Assembly: GCF_001969445.1 (NCBI RefSeq)
Contig: NZ_CP017297.1
Location: 3,968,001-4,032,000, forward strand
Length of the DNA: 64,000 bases
Direction of reading: 5' to 3'
DNA from: Brachybacterium sp. P6-10-X1
Lineage (GTDB): Bacteria > Actinomycetota > Actinomycetes > Actinomycetales > Dermabacteraceae
Both the position numbers and the translations under genes were made by a program. The notes under the pieces were generated by a model that saw only the letters and a program-made list of their open reading frames with translations, searched no databases and was not told the origin of the DNA. Below, piece by piece: positions 45,162 to 54,587 of this stretch (the first letter of the stretch is position 1; each line of letters begins with the position of its first letter).

Positions 45162-45992
45162 TCACACGAAGGGATTCCAGAACCGCCCGTCGTCGACGAC
45201 GAGCAGGAGGACGGGGACGGCGACCAGCAGGACGGCCATCCCGATCACGAGCATGTCCGGGACCTGCAGCCGCGAATGCACGAACCACGTGCGACCCTTC
45301 CCGCGCCCGAAGCCTCGCAGCTCCATCGCGGCGGAGACCGACTCGATGCGGTCGAAGGTGCCCAGCAGCAGCGGCGTCAGCACCGAGGTGAGGTTCCGGA
45401 TCCGCAGGCGCAGGTCCACGTCACCCGTGGTGTCCAGGCCGCGCGCCTGCTGCGCCTGGGAGATGGTGCGGAACTCCCGCTGCACATCGGGGATGTATCG
45501 CAGGGCCAGGGAGACAGCGTAGGCGATCCGGTAGGGGACTCCGATCCTGGCCAGCGAGGAGGCGAATTCCGGAGGCCGGGTGGTGGCCACGAACAGGAGC
45601 ACCGAGGGCAGCACCGCGACGTACTTGAGCGTCACGGCAAGCTGGTAGAACAGCTGCTCCGCGGTGACGTCCCAGTGCCAGGGGCCGTCCATGAGCACGT
45701 GGCGGGTGCCGAACAGCTCGCTGCCGTACCCGGGGGCGAACAGGAAGATGCCGATGTTGTTCAGGGCCGCGAACACCACGATGAACCACAGGACGACGGC
45801 GAGGTCCCGCGCCCGCACCCTCGACAGGCCCCACAGCACGATCGAGCCCACGGAGACCGCCGCCAGGTAGCGCACGTCGAATCCGATCATCGCCCCGAGC
45901 ACGACACCGAGGGACAGGCCGAGCTTCGAGACGCCCGACAGCGCGTGGAGAGGACCGGGGCGATCGACGTAACCGAGCACCGGGTCGGTCAT
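45162..45992 (-). CDS. ECF transporter transmembrane component (T)
   Basis: 276 residues of the EcfT/CbiQ type. Helices near 20-75, 110-135 and 245-265, and the cytoplasmic coupling helices with the Ala-Arg-Gly signatures: SQAQQARGLDT and SAAMELRGFGRGKG. The ATG overlaps the ATPase stop (ATGA). Last gene of the SAM hydrolase-ECF operon; it couples the ATPases to the S component. Confidence 0.92.
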   Translation of the reverse strand: MTDPVLGYVDRPGPLHALSGVSKLGLSLGVVLGAMIGFDVRYLAAVSVGSIVLWGLSRVRARDLAVVLWFIVVFAALNNIGIFLFAPGYGSELFGTRHVLMDGPWHWDVTAEQLFYQLAVTLKYVAVLPSVLLFVATTRPPEFASSLARIGVPYRIAYAVSLALRYIPDVQREFRTISQAQQARGLDTTGDVDLRLRIRNLTSVLTPLLLGTFDRIESVSAAMELRGFGRGKGRTWFVHSRLQVPDMLVIGMAVLLVAVPVLLLVVDDGRFWNPFV

Positions 45993-47761
45993 GTCGCTTC
46001 CGCCCGAGCCGCACGGTCGGTCGCGATGAAGCGGTGCACGAGGGTCCTGGCGTCGGTGATCCCGCACCGACGGGCGAGGGCGTGCAGCCCGGTCGTCACG
46101 AGGTCCGCAGAAGCGGCGAGCTCCGGATCGGTGAGCACGGCGGCCGGGTGCTGGTCGGCCAGCAGTCGGCCCCCGGAGAGCACCAGCACCCGCTCGGTGT
46201 GCTCGAGGGCGAGATGCATGTCGTGGGTGATCAGCACGATGGTGGTCCCGGCCTGATGCAGGGACCTCAGAAAGCGCATGAACTCGGAGTAATGGGCGAA
46301 GTCCTGTCCGGCGGTGGGCTCGTCGAGGATCAGCACGTCGGGCTCCAGGGCGAGCACCGCGGCGATGCTCACGCGCTTCTTCTGCCCGTGGCTGAGAGCG
46401 GAGATCGGCCAGGAGCGGAACGGGGTCAGCCCGCAAGCCGTCAGCACGGTGGTGGTGCGCCGGGCGATCTCGTCCTCCGCGATGTCGCGAGCGCGCAGGC
46501 CGAGGACGATCTCTTCGGTGACCTGGGGTCGGGAGAGCATCTGACCGGGCTCCTGCAGCACGAAGCCGACCTGCTCGCCGCGCTCGGCGAGGCTCCACCC
46601 GTGTGCGTCGACCCCACCGATGGTCAGCGTCCCACCGGTGAGCTCCTCGAATCCGCAGATCACACGGGCGAGGGTGGATTTTCCGGCGCCGTTGGAGCCG
46701 AGCACCCCGAGCATCTCGCCGCGGGACACGGAGGCGGTGACGTCCTCGAGGGCGACGCGGGTGCGTTCCGGCCCGAGGGGGAGCTCGCAGCGCACCTGGT
46801 GCAGGTCCAAGGCGGCGGGGGCGGCGTCGGTGGGCGGTGCGGCCGGTCCCTGGTCCTCCGCGCAGGCCGCGACCCACTCCCGGACGGCGCCGATCTGCTC
46901 CTCGGTCAGGTCGATGTCCTCACTGCGCTGAGGATGCTGCGCGGCGGTGACCGGGGTGCCGGCATACCGCAAGGCGGCCACGTGCAGGGGCGGGCGGATG
47001 CCGTGCTGCTCCAGCAGCCCCGAGGCGAGGATCTCCTCGGGGGCGGCATCGGCGATGATGCGGCCCTGATCCATCACCACGATCCGGTCGACGTCGCGGT
47101 GCAGCACGTCCTCGAGGCGGTGCTCCACCAGGACCACGGTCCGACCGCCGTCGCGGTGGAGATCGTCGATCAGCTCGACGGCGGCGCGCCCGGCCGCCGG
47201 GTCCAGGTTCGCCAGCGGTTCGTCCAGCAGCAGCACCTCGACGTCGTCCACCAGCACTCCAGCGATCGCGACACGCTGCTTCTGCCCGCCGGAGAGGTCC
47301 TGCGGGGCGTCGCCGAGGCGATCGGGGATCCCGGCCGACTCCGCGGCGCGGGTGATCCGCGCGGGCATCTCTCCGCGGGGGACCTGCTGGTTCTCGAGGC
47401 TGAAGGCGATGTCCTCGGCCACGGTGAGCCCGACGAACTGGCTGTTGCTGTCCTGCAGCACGGTGCCGACCACGGCGGCGGTCTCCACCAGCGGCACCGC
47501 GGACGGATCCGTGCCCGCCACGCGGACGGTGCCGGTCGCGGTACCGCGGTGGTGATGGGGGATCAGCCCGTTGATCACGCTGAGGAGGGTGGACTTCCCG
47601 GAGCCGGAGGCGCCGACTATCGCGATCTTCTCCCCTCGGCGCACCGTGAGGTCGATGTCGTGCAGGGTCGGCTCGGCCTGTGCCCGGTACTGGAAGGAGT
47701 AGCCGGACAGGTCGATCAGCGGGGTGTCGTCCCCCTCTGGTCGTGGTCGCCGCGTGGTCAC
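45989..47761 (-). CDS. ECF transporter fused double ATPase (A1-A2)
   Basis: 590 residues with two ABC ATPase domains. Domain 1 (~15-240) has Walker A GASGSGKST at ~50-58, LSGGQKQRVAIAG and LLLDEPLANLD. Domain 2 (~315-540) has GSNGAGKST, LSHGQKKRVSIAA (a one-residue variant of LSGGQ) and LILDEPTAGQD. This single-chain layout replaces separate EcfA1/EcfA2 subunits. The GTG start overlaps the S-component stop (GTGA). Confidence 0.92.
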   Translation of the reverse strand: MTTRRPRPEGDDTPLIDLSGYSFQYRAQAEPTLHDIDLTVRRGEKIAIVGASGSGKSTLLSVINGLIPHHHRGTATGTVRVAGTDPSAVPLVETAAVVGTVLQDSNSQFVGLTVAEDIAFSLENQQVPRGEMPARITRAAESAGIPDRLGDAPQDLSGGQKQRVAIAGVLVDDVEVLLLDEPLANLDPAAGRAAVELIDDLHRDGGRTVVLVEHRLEDVLHRDVDRIVVMDQGRIIADAAPEEILASGLLEQHGIRPPLHVAALRYAGTPVTAAQHPQRSEDIDLTEEQIGAVREWVAACAEDQGPAAPPTDAAPAALDLHQVRCELPLGPERTRVALEDVTASVSRGEMLGVLGSNGAGKSTLARVICGFEELTGGTLTIGGVDAHGWSLAERGEQVGFVLQEPGQMLSRPQVTEEIVLGLRARDIAEDEIARRTTTVLTACGLTPFRSWPISALSHGQKKRVSIAAVLALEPDVLILDEPTAGQDFAHYSEFMRFLRSLHQAGTTIVLITHDMHLALEHTERVLVLSGGRLLADQHPAAVLTDPELAASADLVTTGLHALARRCGITDARTLVHRFIATDRAARAEAT

Positions 47762-48312
47762 TGGCCGAGGCTCAGCGACCCGGTCCTGGTGCGGGTCCGA
47801 GCGTAGATCGACAGGATGATGGTCCCGAGGACGCATGCGGTGATCGTGTTCGAGGCGAAGGCGAACGCCCCCTGCACCCAGACCTTGGTGGCGGGCTCGG
47901 AGTAGATCAGCACGTCCCCGAGCGGCGCGATGAGCAGCCAGGCGAGGAGGTTCGCGGCGATCACCGCGAGGCAGAAGCGGGCCGCGACCGCACGGCCGAA
48001 CTCGCCGTCGGCGATCGCGTGCTTCAGCAGGAGGAGCCCGACGACCAGCCCGAACACGCCGGAGGCCAGCTCCCAGCTGATCCAGACGCCGTAGCCGGTG
48101 ACGTCGACGAGCAGATGACCGATGAAGCCGGCCAGAGCACCGACGAGGGGGCCGTACAGGACGGCGAACACCGCGAGGATCGCGTACTGGATGTTGATCG
48201 AGGTGTTGGGCACGGGGGTCGGGATCGCCGCGAAGCGGCCGAGTACGAAGAAGACGGCGGCGCCGATGCCGATGGCGACCACCTGGGTGACGGGGGAGTG
48301 GGTGCGGTTCAT
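47758..48312 (-). CDS. ECF transporter substrate-specific component (S), UPF0397-like
   Basis: 184 residues, about five or six helices. PVPNTSINIQYAILAVFAVL followed by YGPLVGALAGFIGHLLVD is characteristic of the UPF0397 group of ECF S components. It binds the vitamin or small molecule taken up. The substrate is not known; the cotranscribed SAM hydrolase hints at a nucleoside- or methionine-related compound (inference). It starts 28 bases after the hydrolase stop. Confidence 0.85.
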   Translation of the reverse strand: MNRTHSPVTQVVAIGIGAAVFFVLGRFAAIPTPVPNTSINIQYAILAVFAVLYGPLVGALAGFIGHLLVDVTGYGVWISWELASGVFGLVVGLLLLKHAIADGEFGRAVAARFCLAVIAANLLAWLLIAPLGDVLIYSEPATKVWVQGAFAFASNTITACVLGTIILSIYARTRTRTGSLSLGQ

Positions 48313-48340
48313 GAGACGTCCTTCGGAGGGAGAGGGGCGG

Positions 48341-49180
48341 TCAGCGCACCGGCACCAGGGTCACGCGCCAGGAGGCGCCGGTGCCGAGCGAGAAAGCGCG
48401 GGCGTAGTGGCCACGGTTGATGGCGATCGCCATCCGGTCCAGGGAGTTCACGTACAGCAGGGACTCGCCGACCTCGACGGCGGCGAAGCTGCGCGCGTAG
48501 GTGACCTGTGCGGCGTGCACGACCGTGTCGTGGTGATGGACGCGCACGGTGACGCGATCGCCGGGGGAGACGTCGAGTTCGGCGAAGAGAGGGCGGGGGA
48601 TCGAGGTCCAGAGCGAGCCGTAGCGCACGTCGAGCGTGTCGATGGTGCCGACGACCGTGTCCTGCGAGCGGGCCGGCGCCGTGATCGGCAGCCGCACCAT
48701 CTGCTCTCGGTCGAGCTCGGGCCCGATGTCGTCGACGTCGGTGGCGCCGGAGGCGAGCCGAGCGCCCGTGAACGCGTAGATGTCGCGGCCGTGGAAGGTG
48801 TAGGACTCCTCGGAGCCCGGGCGGCGATGGCGGGTCTCGTCGATCTCCCGCAGCGCGGTGATCTCGAAGATGTCCTCGAGATGGGTCAGCGTCCCATTGT
48901 CGGGAGTGACCACGTAGTGGCCGGTGGCGGTGCGAGCGACCACGGACAGCCGGGAGGAGCCGACGCCGGGATCGACCACGGAGACGAAGACGGTGCCCTC
49001 GGGCCAGTACTGCAGCACCTGGGCGAGGCGGTACGAGCCCTCCCAGATGTCGTAGGGCGGGATGTTGTGGGTGACGTCGTGGATGCGCAGTGTGGGGTCG
49101 ACGCCGACGGCGACGCCGTACATCGCGCTGACCGCGCCGTCGTCGAGCCCGAAATCGGACTGCAGGACCAGAGCACTCAT
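48341..49180 (-). CDS. SAM hydrolase (S-adenosyl-L-methionine hydroxide adenosyltransferase, DUF62)
   Basis: 279 residues. The N-terminal QSDFGLDDGAVSAMYGVAVG, DVTHNIPPYDIWEGSYRLAQ, VVDPGVGSSRLSVVARTA and YTFHGRDIYAFTGARLA carry the Asp-Arg-His set seen in SAM hydroxide adenosyltransferases, which split SAM with water to adenosine and methionine. The related chlorinases/fluorinases use a halide pocket; nothing here indicates that. CATACT lies six bases before the ATG (plus 49187-49192), so it may be leaderless. First in the operon with the ECF genes. Confidence 0.88.
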   Translation of the reverse strand: MSALVLQSDFGLDDGAVSAMYGVAVGVDPTLRIHDVTHNIPPYDIWEGSYRLAQVLQYWPEGTVFVSVVDPGVGSSRLSVVARTATGHYVVTPDNGTLTHLEDIFEITALREIDETRHRRPGSEESYTFHGRDIYAFTGARLASGATDVDDIGPELDREQMVRLPITAPARSQDTVVGTIDTLDVRYGSLWTSIPRPLFAELDVSPGDRVTVRVHHHDTVVHAAQVTYARSFAAVEVGESLLYVNSLDRMAIAINRGHYARAFSLGTGASWRVTLVPVR

Positions 49181-49186
49181 GGGGGC

Positions 49187-49192
49187 AGTATG
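49187..49192 (-). promoter_or_regulatory. Putative -10 box of the SAM hydrolase-ECF operon
   Basis: CATACT on the minus strand, six bases before the ATG at 49180. Confidence 0.4.
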
Positions 49193-49306
49193 CGCCGACA
49201 GGGGGGCGTCGCACCCGGAGGTCCGACACGTGGCGTCGATTCGGGACACAGGCCCCGGCCCGGGCCGTGCGTCCGCGGCGACCGTGCGACCGCGGCGGCC
49301 GTGCGA

Positions 49307-49312
49307 CAGGAT
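49307..49312 (+). promoter_or_regulatory. Putative -10 box of the EEP gene
   Basis: CAGGAT, six bases (AGGGAC) before the ATG at 49319. It is a weak match but has the same spacing as the other leaderless genes. Confidence 0.3.
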
Positions 49313-49318
49313 AGGGAC

Positions 49319-50134
49319 ATGAGGACCACCGAGGAACGCCTGCCCACCGCCCTGCGACTGCTCACCCAGAACATCCGTCAGCACCGGGCGGAGACCCGCC
49401 CCGGCCAGAGCGACCACTGGGGAGATCGAGCTCCGGTGCTGGTGGACCTGCTGCACGCGGCCGATGCCGACGTGGTCGGCACCCAGGAGGTGCTGCCCTC
49501 CCAGATCGCGACGCTCGACGAGGCCCTCGGGGCGACCCATCTGCGGCTCGGCTTCGGACGCGACGGCGGTGGACGCGGGGAGCACAACCTGCTGTTCCTG
49601 CGCCGGGAGCGCTTCGAGGTGCTCGACTGGGACCAGTTCTGGCTCTCCGAGCAGCCTGCATTGATGGGCTCGGTGGGTTGGGACGCCCACTGCCCCCGCA
49701 TCGCGGTATGGGCGAGGGTGCGGGACCTCCTCGCCGGCGGGGAGCTGGTTCTGGCCGTCACCCACCTCGACCATGCCGGTCATCTCGCCCGGGAGAGGGG
49801 CGCCGGGGTCATCGCGCAGCGACTGACGGAGGCGGCCGACGGCGCACCGGTGGTGCTGATGGGCGACTTCAACGCCGCCGGCGGGCAGAGCATCCCGTGG
49901 CGCGTGCTGCGCGACGCCGGCTTCGAGGACGCGCACGAGGTCGCCGGCGTCCACGAGGGGGAGGACATCGGCACCTTCCCGGACTACGGGCCGCCGGCGG
50001 TCGGCGGGGAGCGGATCGACTGGATCCTCACCCGCGATCTGGCCGTGGACTCTTACGCCGCCTCGGTCCCGGAGCTGGACGGCAGGGTCGCGAGCGACCA
50101 CGCGACCCTCACCGCGACGGTCACCGCGCGCTGA
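49319..50134 (+). CDS. Endonuclease/exonuclease/phosphatase (EEP) family protein
   Basis: 271 residues, cytoplasmic, no signal peptide. EEP fold landmarks are LLTQNIRQHRA (Asn), ADVVGTQEVLPSQI (metal-binding Glu), THLDHAG, VLMGDFNAAGG and the C-terminal ASDHATLTATV (Asp-His pair). It is a metal-dependent phosphodiesterase or phosphatase of unknown substrate. Divergent from the SAM hydrolase gene. Confidence 0.85.
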   Translation: MRTTEERLPTALRLLTQNIRQHRAETRPGQSDHWGDRAPVLVDLLHAADADVVGTQEVLPSQIATLDEALGATHLRLGFGRDGGGRGEHNLLFLRRERFEVLDWDQFWLSEQPALMGSVGWDAHCPRIAVWARVRDLLAGGELVLAVTHLDHAGHLARERGAGVIAQRLTEAADGAPVVLMGDFNAAGGQSIPWRVLRDAGFEDAHEVAGVHEGEDIGTFPDYGPPAVGGERIDWILTRDLAVDSYAASVPELDGRVASDHATLTATVTAR

Positions 50135-50144
50135 GCGGGCTCCC

Positions 50145-50201
50145 GGGTCGGCGCCGTCAGCCGCCCAGCGGCTTCACGGGTCGGCGCGGTCAGCCGCCCA
50201 G
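50145..50201. repeat. 33-bp period duplication covering the LLM oxidoreductase stop codon
   Basis: Two 24-base copies beginning GGGTCGGCGC (50145-50168 and 50178-50201), one mismatch apart. The right copy contains the real TGA and last codons of the gene on the minus strand; the left copy is an extra copy downstream. Confidence 0.8.
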
Positions 50202-51200
50202 TCCCCAGGCCTCGGCCAGCAGCTCCAGCCCCTTGATCCGGTCGGAGGGATCGTAGTAATAGGCCGTCAGGATGAGCTCGTCGGCGTCGGTCGCCTCGAC
50301 GATCTCCTCCAGCTGGCGCACCACGGTCGCGGGGGAGCCGACGGCCTTGATCGACAGCGTCTGGTCGACCTGCTGGACCAGGTGATCGGCAGCGATCTCC
50401 TCGATGGGCCGGGGCGGCTGGATCTTCTGCCGCTGGCCGGTGACGACGCCCAGGAACATCTGCTGGAGCGTGGAGAAGTGGCGCTGTGCCTCCTCGTCCG
50501 TCTCGGCGACCACCAGGTTCACCCCGACCATGGTGCGGGGCTTCTCGATCTGGGCCGTGGACGCCCCGGCATCGAAGTTCTCGCGATAGGCCTGCAGGGC
50601 GTGCAGGTACTGGAACGGCGCGAAGTGCGAGGCGACGGAGAAGGGCATCCCCAGCTGCGCGGCGAGGCGGGCGCCGTTGGCGGTCGAGCCAAGGATCCAC
50701 ATCGGCACCTCGGTGCCGCGGGCGACGTCGGCGGAGATCGGGAGGCCGCCGGTGGACTCCTCGCGCGACCAGTCCCGCATCTGCTCGACCGCCGCGACGA
50801 AGGCCTGCGGCTCCGCCGAGGTGCGGGCCAGCAGCTGCGCGGTCAGCTGGTCGGTGCCCGGCGCTCGGCCGAGACCCAGGTCGATGCGGTCTCCGTGGAA
50901 CTGCACCAGGGTGCCGAACTGCTCGATCACGCTCAGCGGGGAGTGGTTGGGCAGCATGATGCCGCCGGAGCCGACGCGGATCCGCTCGGTCATCGAGGCC
51001 GCGCGGTCGATCAGCAGCGAGGTGGCGCTCGAGGCGAGCGAGTTGGTGTTGTGGTGCTCGGCGAACCAGTAGCGCTCGTAGCCGAGACGGTCGGCGGCCT
51101 GCGCACCGTCCATGGAGGCGGTGATCGCCTCCCGGGTGCTCATTCCTTCGGAGATCGAGACGAGATCCAGGATCGACAGGGGGACATGCGGTGCGCTCAT
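50190..51200 (-). CDS. LLM-class flavin-dependent oxidoreductase
   Basis: 336 residues, luciferase-like monooxygenase fold. Typical segments are LSILDLVSISEGMSTREAIT, RYWFAEHHNTNSLASSATSL, RIRVGSGGIMLPNHSPLSVI and DLGLGRAPGTDQLTA. It would use reduced FMN (or F420) to oxidise a small substrate, not identifiable from sequence. It is a paralogue of, and divergent from, the gene at 51307, with 106 bases between them. Confidence 0.9.
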   Translation of the reverse strand: MSAPHVPLSILDLVSISEGMSTREAITASMDGAQAADRLGYERYWFAEHHNTNSLASSATSLLIDRAASMTERIRVGSGGIMLPNHSPLSVIEQFGTLVQFHGDRIDLGLGRAPGTDQLTAQLLARTSAEPQAFVAAVEQMRDWSREESTGGLPISADVARGTEVPMWILGSTANGARLAAQLGMPFSVASHFAPFQYLHALQAYRENFDAGASTAQIEKPRTMVGVNLVVAETDEEAQRHFSTLQQMFLGVVTGQRQKIQPPRPIEEIAADHLVQQVDQTLSIKAVGSPATVVRQLEEIVEATDADELILTAYYYDPSDRIKGLELLAEAWGLGG

Positions 51201-51306
51201 GCTCGTCAGGCTATCGGCGCGGAGCGCTCGCGGGTCGCGCCGAGGATGAGACGTTCTCGACCTCCCAGCAGGGAAGATCCTGGCAGACGTCCGCGTTGAT
51301 CACGGC

Positions 51307-52275
51307 ATGAGGCTCTCCCTGCTCGACCGCTCCCGCACGCGTCGGGGCCAGGCCGAGTCAGCGGCCCTGGAGCACTCCGTCCAGCGGGCGATCGCCACCG
51401 AGCAGCAGGGATACCACCGGTTCTGGGTGGCTGAGCACCACGCCGTGCCGGGCATCGCGAGCGGCTCCCCGGCGGTGCTGCTGAGCGCGATCGGTGCCCG
51501 CACCGCCCGGATCCGCCTCGGCTCCGGTGGCGTGATGCTCCCCAATCACCGGCCGCTCGTGGTCGCCGAGCAGTTCCGCATGCTCGAGGCGCTGTACCCC
51601 GGCCGCATCGACCTGGGCCTGGGACGCTCCCTCGGCTTCACCGCCCCGGTGCGCGAGGCCCTCGGGCGCCTGGAGGCCGATCCGGCTTCCTTCGGCCAGG
51701 AGATCACCGAGGTGCGCGATCATCTCGAGGGCACCGCGCCCCTCACCGCCCGCCCGGACGACGACGGCGAGGTGCCGCTGTTCGTGCTCGCCACGGGCAG
51801 CGGGATGGAGACGGCAGCCGCGCTCGGCCTGCCCGTGGTGATCGGCGGCCCGATCCTGGACGCCCCGGAGCTGTCGGCACGGCTCACCGCCTACCGCCGC
51901 GCGTTCCGTCCGCACCGCGGCAGCGTCGCGCAGATCATCGCGTCCGTGGACGCGCTCATCGCCGACACCGACGCCGAGGCCCGCGAGCTCGCGCTGCCGG
52001 AGATCTGGGCGATGGCCCGTTCCCGCAGCACCGGGGTGTTCGGCGCGCTCGAGCCGCCCGCCGACATCCGTGCGGCGAGGTGGGAGACCCCGGAGCGCCG
52101 CCGCGTCGAGAAGGGACTGGCGACCACGGTCGCCGGCACCGCGGACGCCGTGCGGCGCCGCCTCGAGCGGATCGCCGAGCGCACCGGCGCCGAGGAGATC
52201 CTCTCGACCGGCTCGACCTACGACCGCGCCGCGCTCGCGGACTCCGACGCCCGCCTGGCGGCGCTGCTGCGCTGA
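51307..52275 (+). CDS. LLM-class flavin-dependent oxidoreductase (MsnO8-like)
   Basis: 322 residues, same fold as its divergent neighbour, sharing RFWVAEHHAVPGIASGSPAV, RIRLGSGGVMLPNHRPLVVA and DLGLGRSLGFTAPVREAL. It ends DRAALADSDARLAALLR. Substrate unknown. The start MRLSLLDRSR has no strong ribosome binding site. Confidence 0.88.
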   Translation: MRLSLLDRSRTRRGQAESAALEHSVQRAIATEQQGYHRFWVAEHHAVPGIASGSPAVLLSAIGARTARIRLGSGGVMLPNHRPLVVAEQFRMLEALYPGRIDLGLGRSLGFTAPVREALGRLEADPASFGQEITEVRDHLEGTAPLTARPDDDGEVPLFVLATGSGMETAAALGLPVVIGGPILDAPELSARLTAYRRAFRPHRGSVAQIIASVDALIADTDAEARELALPEIWAMARSRSTGVFGALEPPADIRAARWETPERRRVEKGLATTVAGTADAVRRRLERIAERTGAEEILSTGSTYDRAALADSDARLAALLR

Positions 52276-52498
52276 GCGGCGGGCCTGAGCTGCTCACCGG
52301 AGCTGCTCATCCGATGCCCACTGCGACGCGAGCGGAGCCACGAGATGTCGACCGAGGTGAACACCCGGGACTGCGACAACGGGGACACGGGCACGAGCAC
52401 GATTGTCCTGATCCAGGTGCGACGAATGGCCGGATGACATCCCGCGGTCCCGTCGTCGACCGTGCGGACGGCGTCCTCACGAGGCGCCCTCGGCTGTC

Positions 52499-53899
52499 TC
52501 ACAGCGCCTTGCCGGGATTGAGCAGGTGCTGCGGATCGAAGGCCTCCTTCACCCGGTGCTGCAGGGCCCGGGAGGCGGGGGACAGCTCGAGATCGAGCCA
52601 GCCGCGCTTGGAGGTGCCGATGCCGTGCTCGCCGCTGATCGTGCCGCCGAGGTCCAGCGCCGTGCGGACCAGTTCGTCGGCCGCGGCGAGGATCGCAGGG
52701 GGCAGCTGACCGGAGGGGTTCTCCGGGACGCCGGGCAGCGAGAAGGAAGGATGAAGATTGCCGTCCCCCGCATGGGCGACGGCGGAGGTGCGCACGTCGT
52801 GGCGCCGGCCGATCGCCTCCAACTCGGTGAGCAGCTCCGCCAGGCGGGACTTCGGCACCGCCACGTCCTCGCCCAGGCGCGCCCGGCCGCCCCCGGCGGC
52901 TCGGCTGGAGCGGCGCAGCTCCCACAGCCGCTCCGCCTCCGCGGCGTCCTCGATCGCATGCACGGCCGCGCCCGCGCCGGCGAGGGCGGCCACCAGGTCG
53001 CGCGTCTGCTCCTCGACGCCGTAGCCGTCGAGCTCGACCAGCAGCATCGCGCCGTCACCCTCGGCGATCCGCGACCCGGTGTGCGCATCGATGTCGGCGA
53101 GGGTGCCCGCGTCCAGCAGCTCGGTGGCGGCCGGGCGCACGGGGCTGCGGGAGATCGCGCCCACCCCCGCAGCGGCGGCCGACGCCGACTCGAAGCGGGC
53201 CAGCACCGTGCGGCGGGCGACCGGGAGCGGACGGATCCGCACGGTGGCGGCCACCACCACGGCCAGGGTGCCCTCGGACCCGATCAGCAGCTGGGTGAGG
53301 TCGAGCCCCGTCACGCCCTTGATCGAGCGGTGGCCGGTGCGCAGCAGCGTGCCGTCGGCCAGCACGACCTCGAGGCCGAGCACGGACTCGCGGGTCACCC
53401 CGTATTTCGCGCAGTGCAGGCCACCGGCGTTGGTGGCGATGTTGCCGCCGATCGTGGAGATCCCGACGCTGGCCGGGTCCGGGGCGTAGAAGAAGCCGTG
53501 CGGGGCCAGGGCCGCGGAGAGATCGGAGGTGATCACCCCGGCCTCGACGACGGCGACCTCGTCCAGCGGGTCGATCTCGCGGATGGTGCTCAGGCGCTCC
53601 AGGCCGAGGACGATCGCCCCGTCCGTGGGGACCGCGCCGCCGGAGAGGCCCGAGCCGGCGCCCCGGGGCACGACGGGCGTGGTGGTCTCGTGCGCCCGGC
53701 GCAGCGTGGTCCGCACCCCCTCGACATCGTGGGGGAGGACCAGCACGAATCGGTGGTCCGGCGCGCCCGGGACGGCCCGGTCCCCGCCGTAGCGAGCCTC
53801 GACGACCGTGGGCACTGCGTCCTCGCCGAGCTCTGCGCGCAGACGGACGGCGAGGTCATCGAGGGCCCGGGCGGGACCGGAGGAGTCGGTGCGGGTCAC
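52499..53899 (-). CDS. FAD-linked oxidase (GlcD/D-lactate dehydrogenase type)
   Basis: 466 residues. An FAD-binding type-4 (PCMH) domain (~35-215) shows VPRGAGSGLSGGAVPTDGAI and IGGNIATNAGGLHCAKYGVT, and the C-terminal FAD-oxidase domain ends with GGTISGEHGIGTSKRGWLDL. It oxidises a 2-hydroxyacid such as glycolate or D-lactate; the exact substrate is not evident. The GTG start has CAGGAG upstream. Confidence 0.9.
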   Translation of the reverse strand: MTRTDSSGPARALDDLAVRLRAELGEDAVPTVVEARYGGDRAVPGAPDHRFVLVLPHDVEGVRTTLRRAHETTTPVVPRGAGSGLSGGAVPTDGAIVLGLERLSTIREIDPLDEVAVVEAGVITSDLSAALAPHGFFYAPDPASVGISTIGGNIATNAGGLHCAKYGVTRESVLGLEVVLADGTLLRTGHRSIKGVTGLDLTQLLIGSEGTLAVVVAATVRIRPLPVARRTVLARFESASAAAAGVGAISRSPVRPAATELLDAGTLADIDAHTGSRIAEGDGAMLLVELDGYGVEEQTRDLVAALAGAGAAVHAIEDAAEAERLWELRRSSRAAGGGRARLGEDVAVPKSRLAELLTELEAIGRRHDVRTSAVAHAGDGNLHPSFSLPGVPENPSGQLPPAILAAADELVRTALDLGGTISGEHGIGTSKRGWLDLELSPASRALQHRVKEAFDPQHLLNPGKAL

Positions 53900-53938
53900 G
53901 AGTGCTCCTGGTGTGTCCTGGTCACGGGCCGGCAGAGG

Positions 53939-54520
53939 TCAGTACCCGGCTGAGCGGTACCCGTCGAACGCCGCCCGCCGCGCCCCGTACTGTGCGTGCG
54001 CGGCGCCGTGCTGCGCATACTCCGCGCGCACGCGGTCGTTGTGGCCGGAGGCGGCCAGGCAGCCCCAGATGATGCTCGCGATCCAGACCGGGACCCCTGC
54101 CAGGGGTGCCAGGGCCACCAGGAACGCCCCGAGCCCGAAGGTCGCCAGGGTGATCAGTCCGATCACCACACCGGCCAGCAGCGCGATCCCGAGCGTGATC
54201 CCCAGCAGGATCAGGGCCCCGGCGACGGTCGAGTAGAACATTCCGAACGGGCCGAAGAAGAAGGTCAGCACGAAGGCCACGCCCACGCTCTTCTCCGGCG
54301 GCGGCGGGACGGGCGGCGGCCCGGCGGCGTGCGGCGGCCACGGCGGTGCGGCATAGGGCTGCAGGGGAGCCTGCTGAGGCTGCTGCGGTCCGGCGGTCCC
54401 GGCCGGTGGATCGTCGGTGCGCGCGTCGGGATCGACGGACCCGGTGGGGACCAGCTCCCCGGGGATCACGGGCCCGTGCGCCGGCGAGCGGTCCTGGTCG
54501 TGCTGCGGCACGTGATGCAT
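53939..54520 (-). CDS. Pro-rich membrane protein, TM2-like
   Basis: 193 residues. A Pro/Ala-rich cytoplasmic N-terminus (~1-75) precedes EKSVGVAFVLTFFFGPFGMF (a TM2-domain-like helix with aromatic turn), then further hydrophobic helices to ~160 and a Tyr/Arg-rich tail. AGGGGAG lies just before the ATG. Function unknown. Confidence 0.75.
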   Translation of the reverse strand: MHHVPQHDQDRSPAHGPVIPGELVPTGSVDPDARTDDPPAGTAGPQQPQQAPLQPYAAPPWPPHAAGPPPVPPPPEKSVGVAFVLTFFFGPFGMFYSTVAGALILLGITLGIALLAGVVIGLITLATFGLGAFLVALAPLAGVPVWIASIIWGCLAASGHNDRVRAEYAQHGAAHAQYGARRAAFDGYRSAGY

Positions 54521-54587
54521 CGCTCCCCCTGATCGGCCCGGTGTGGCTCGCTCATCGTAAGCTCCGGGGCCGACGTCTCGGAGGTAC

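Noticed and set aside
48341-49180. Chlorinase or fluorinase function for the DUF62 protein
   Set aside because: The family name is shared, but the residues seen fit the SAM hydrolase group, and no halometabolite genes are nearby.
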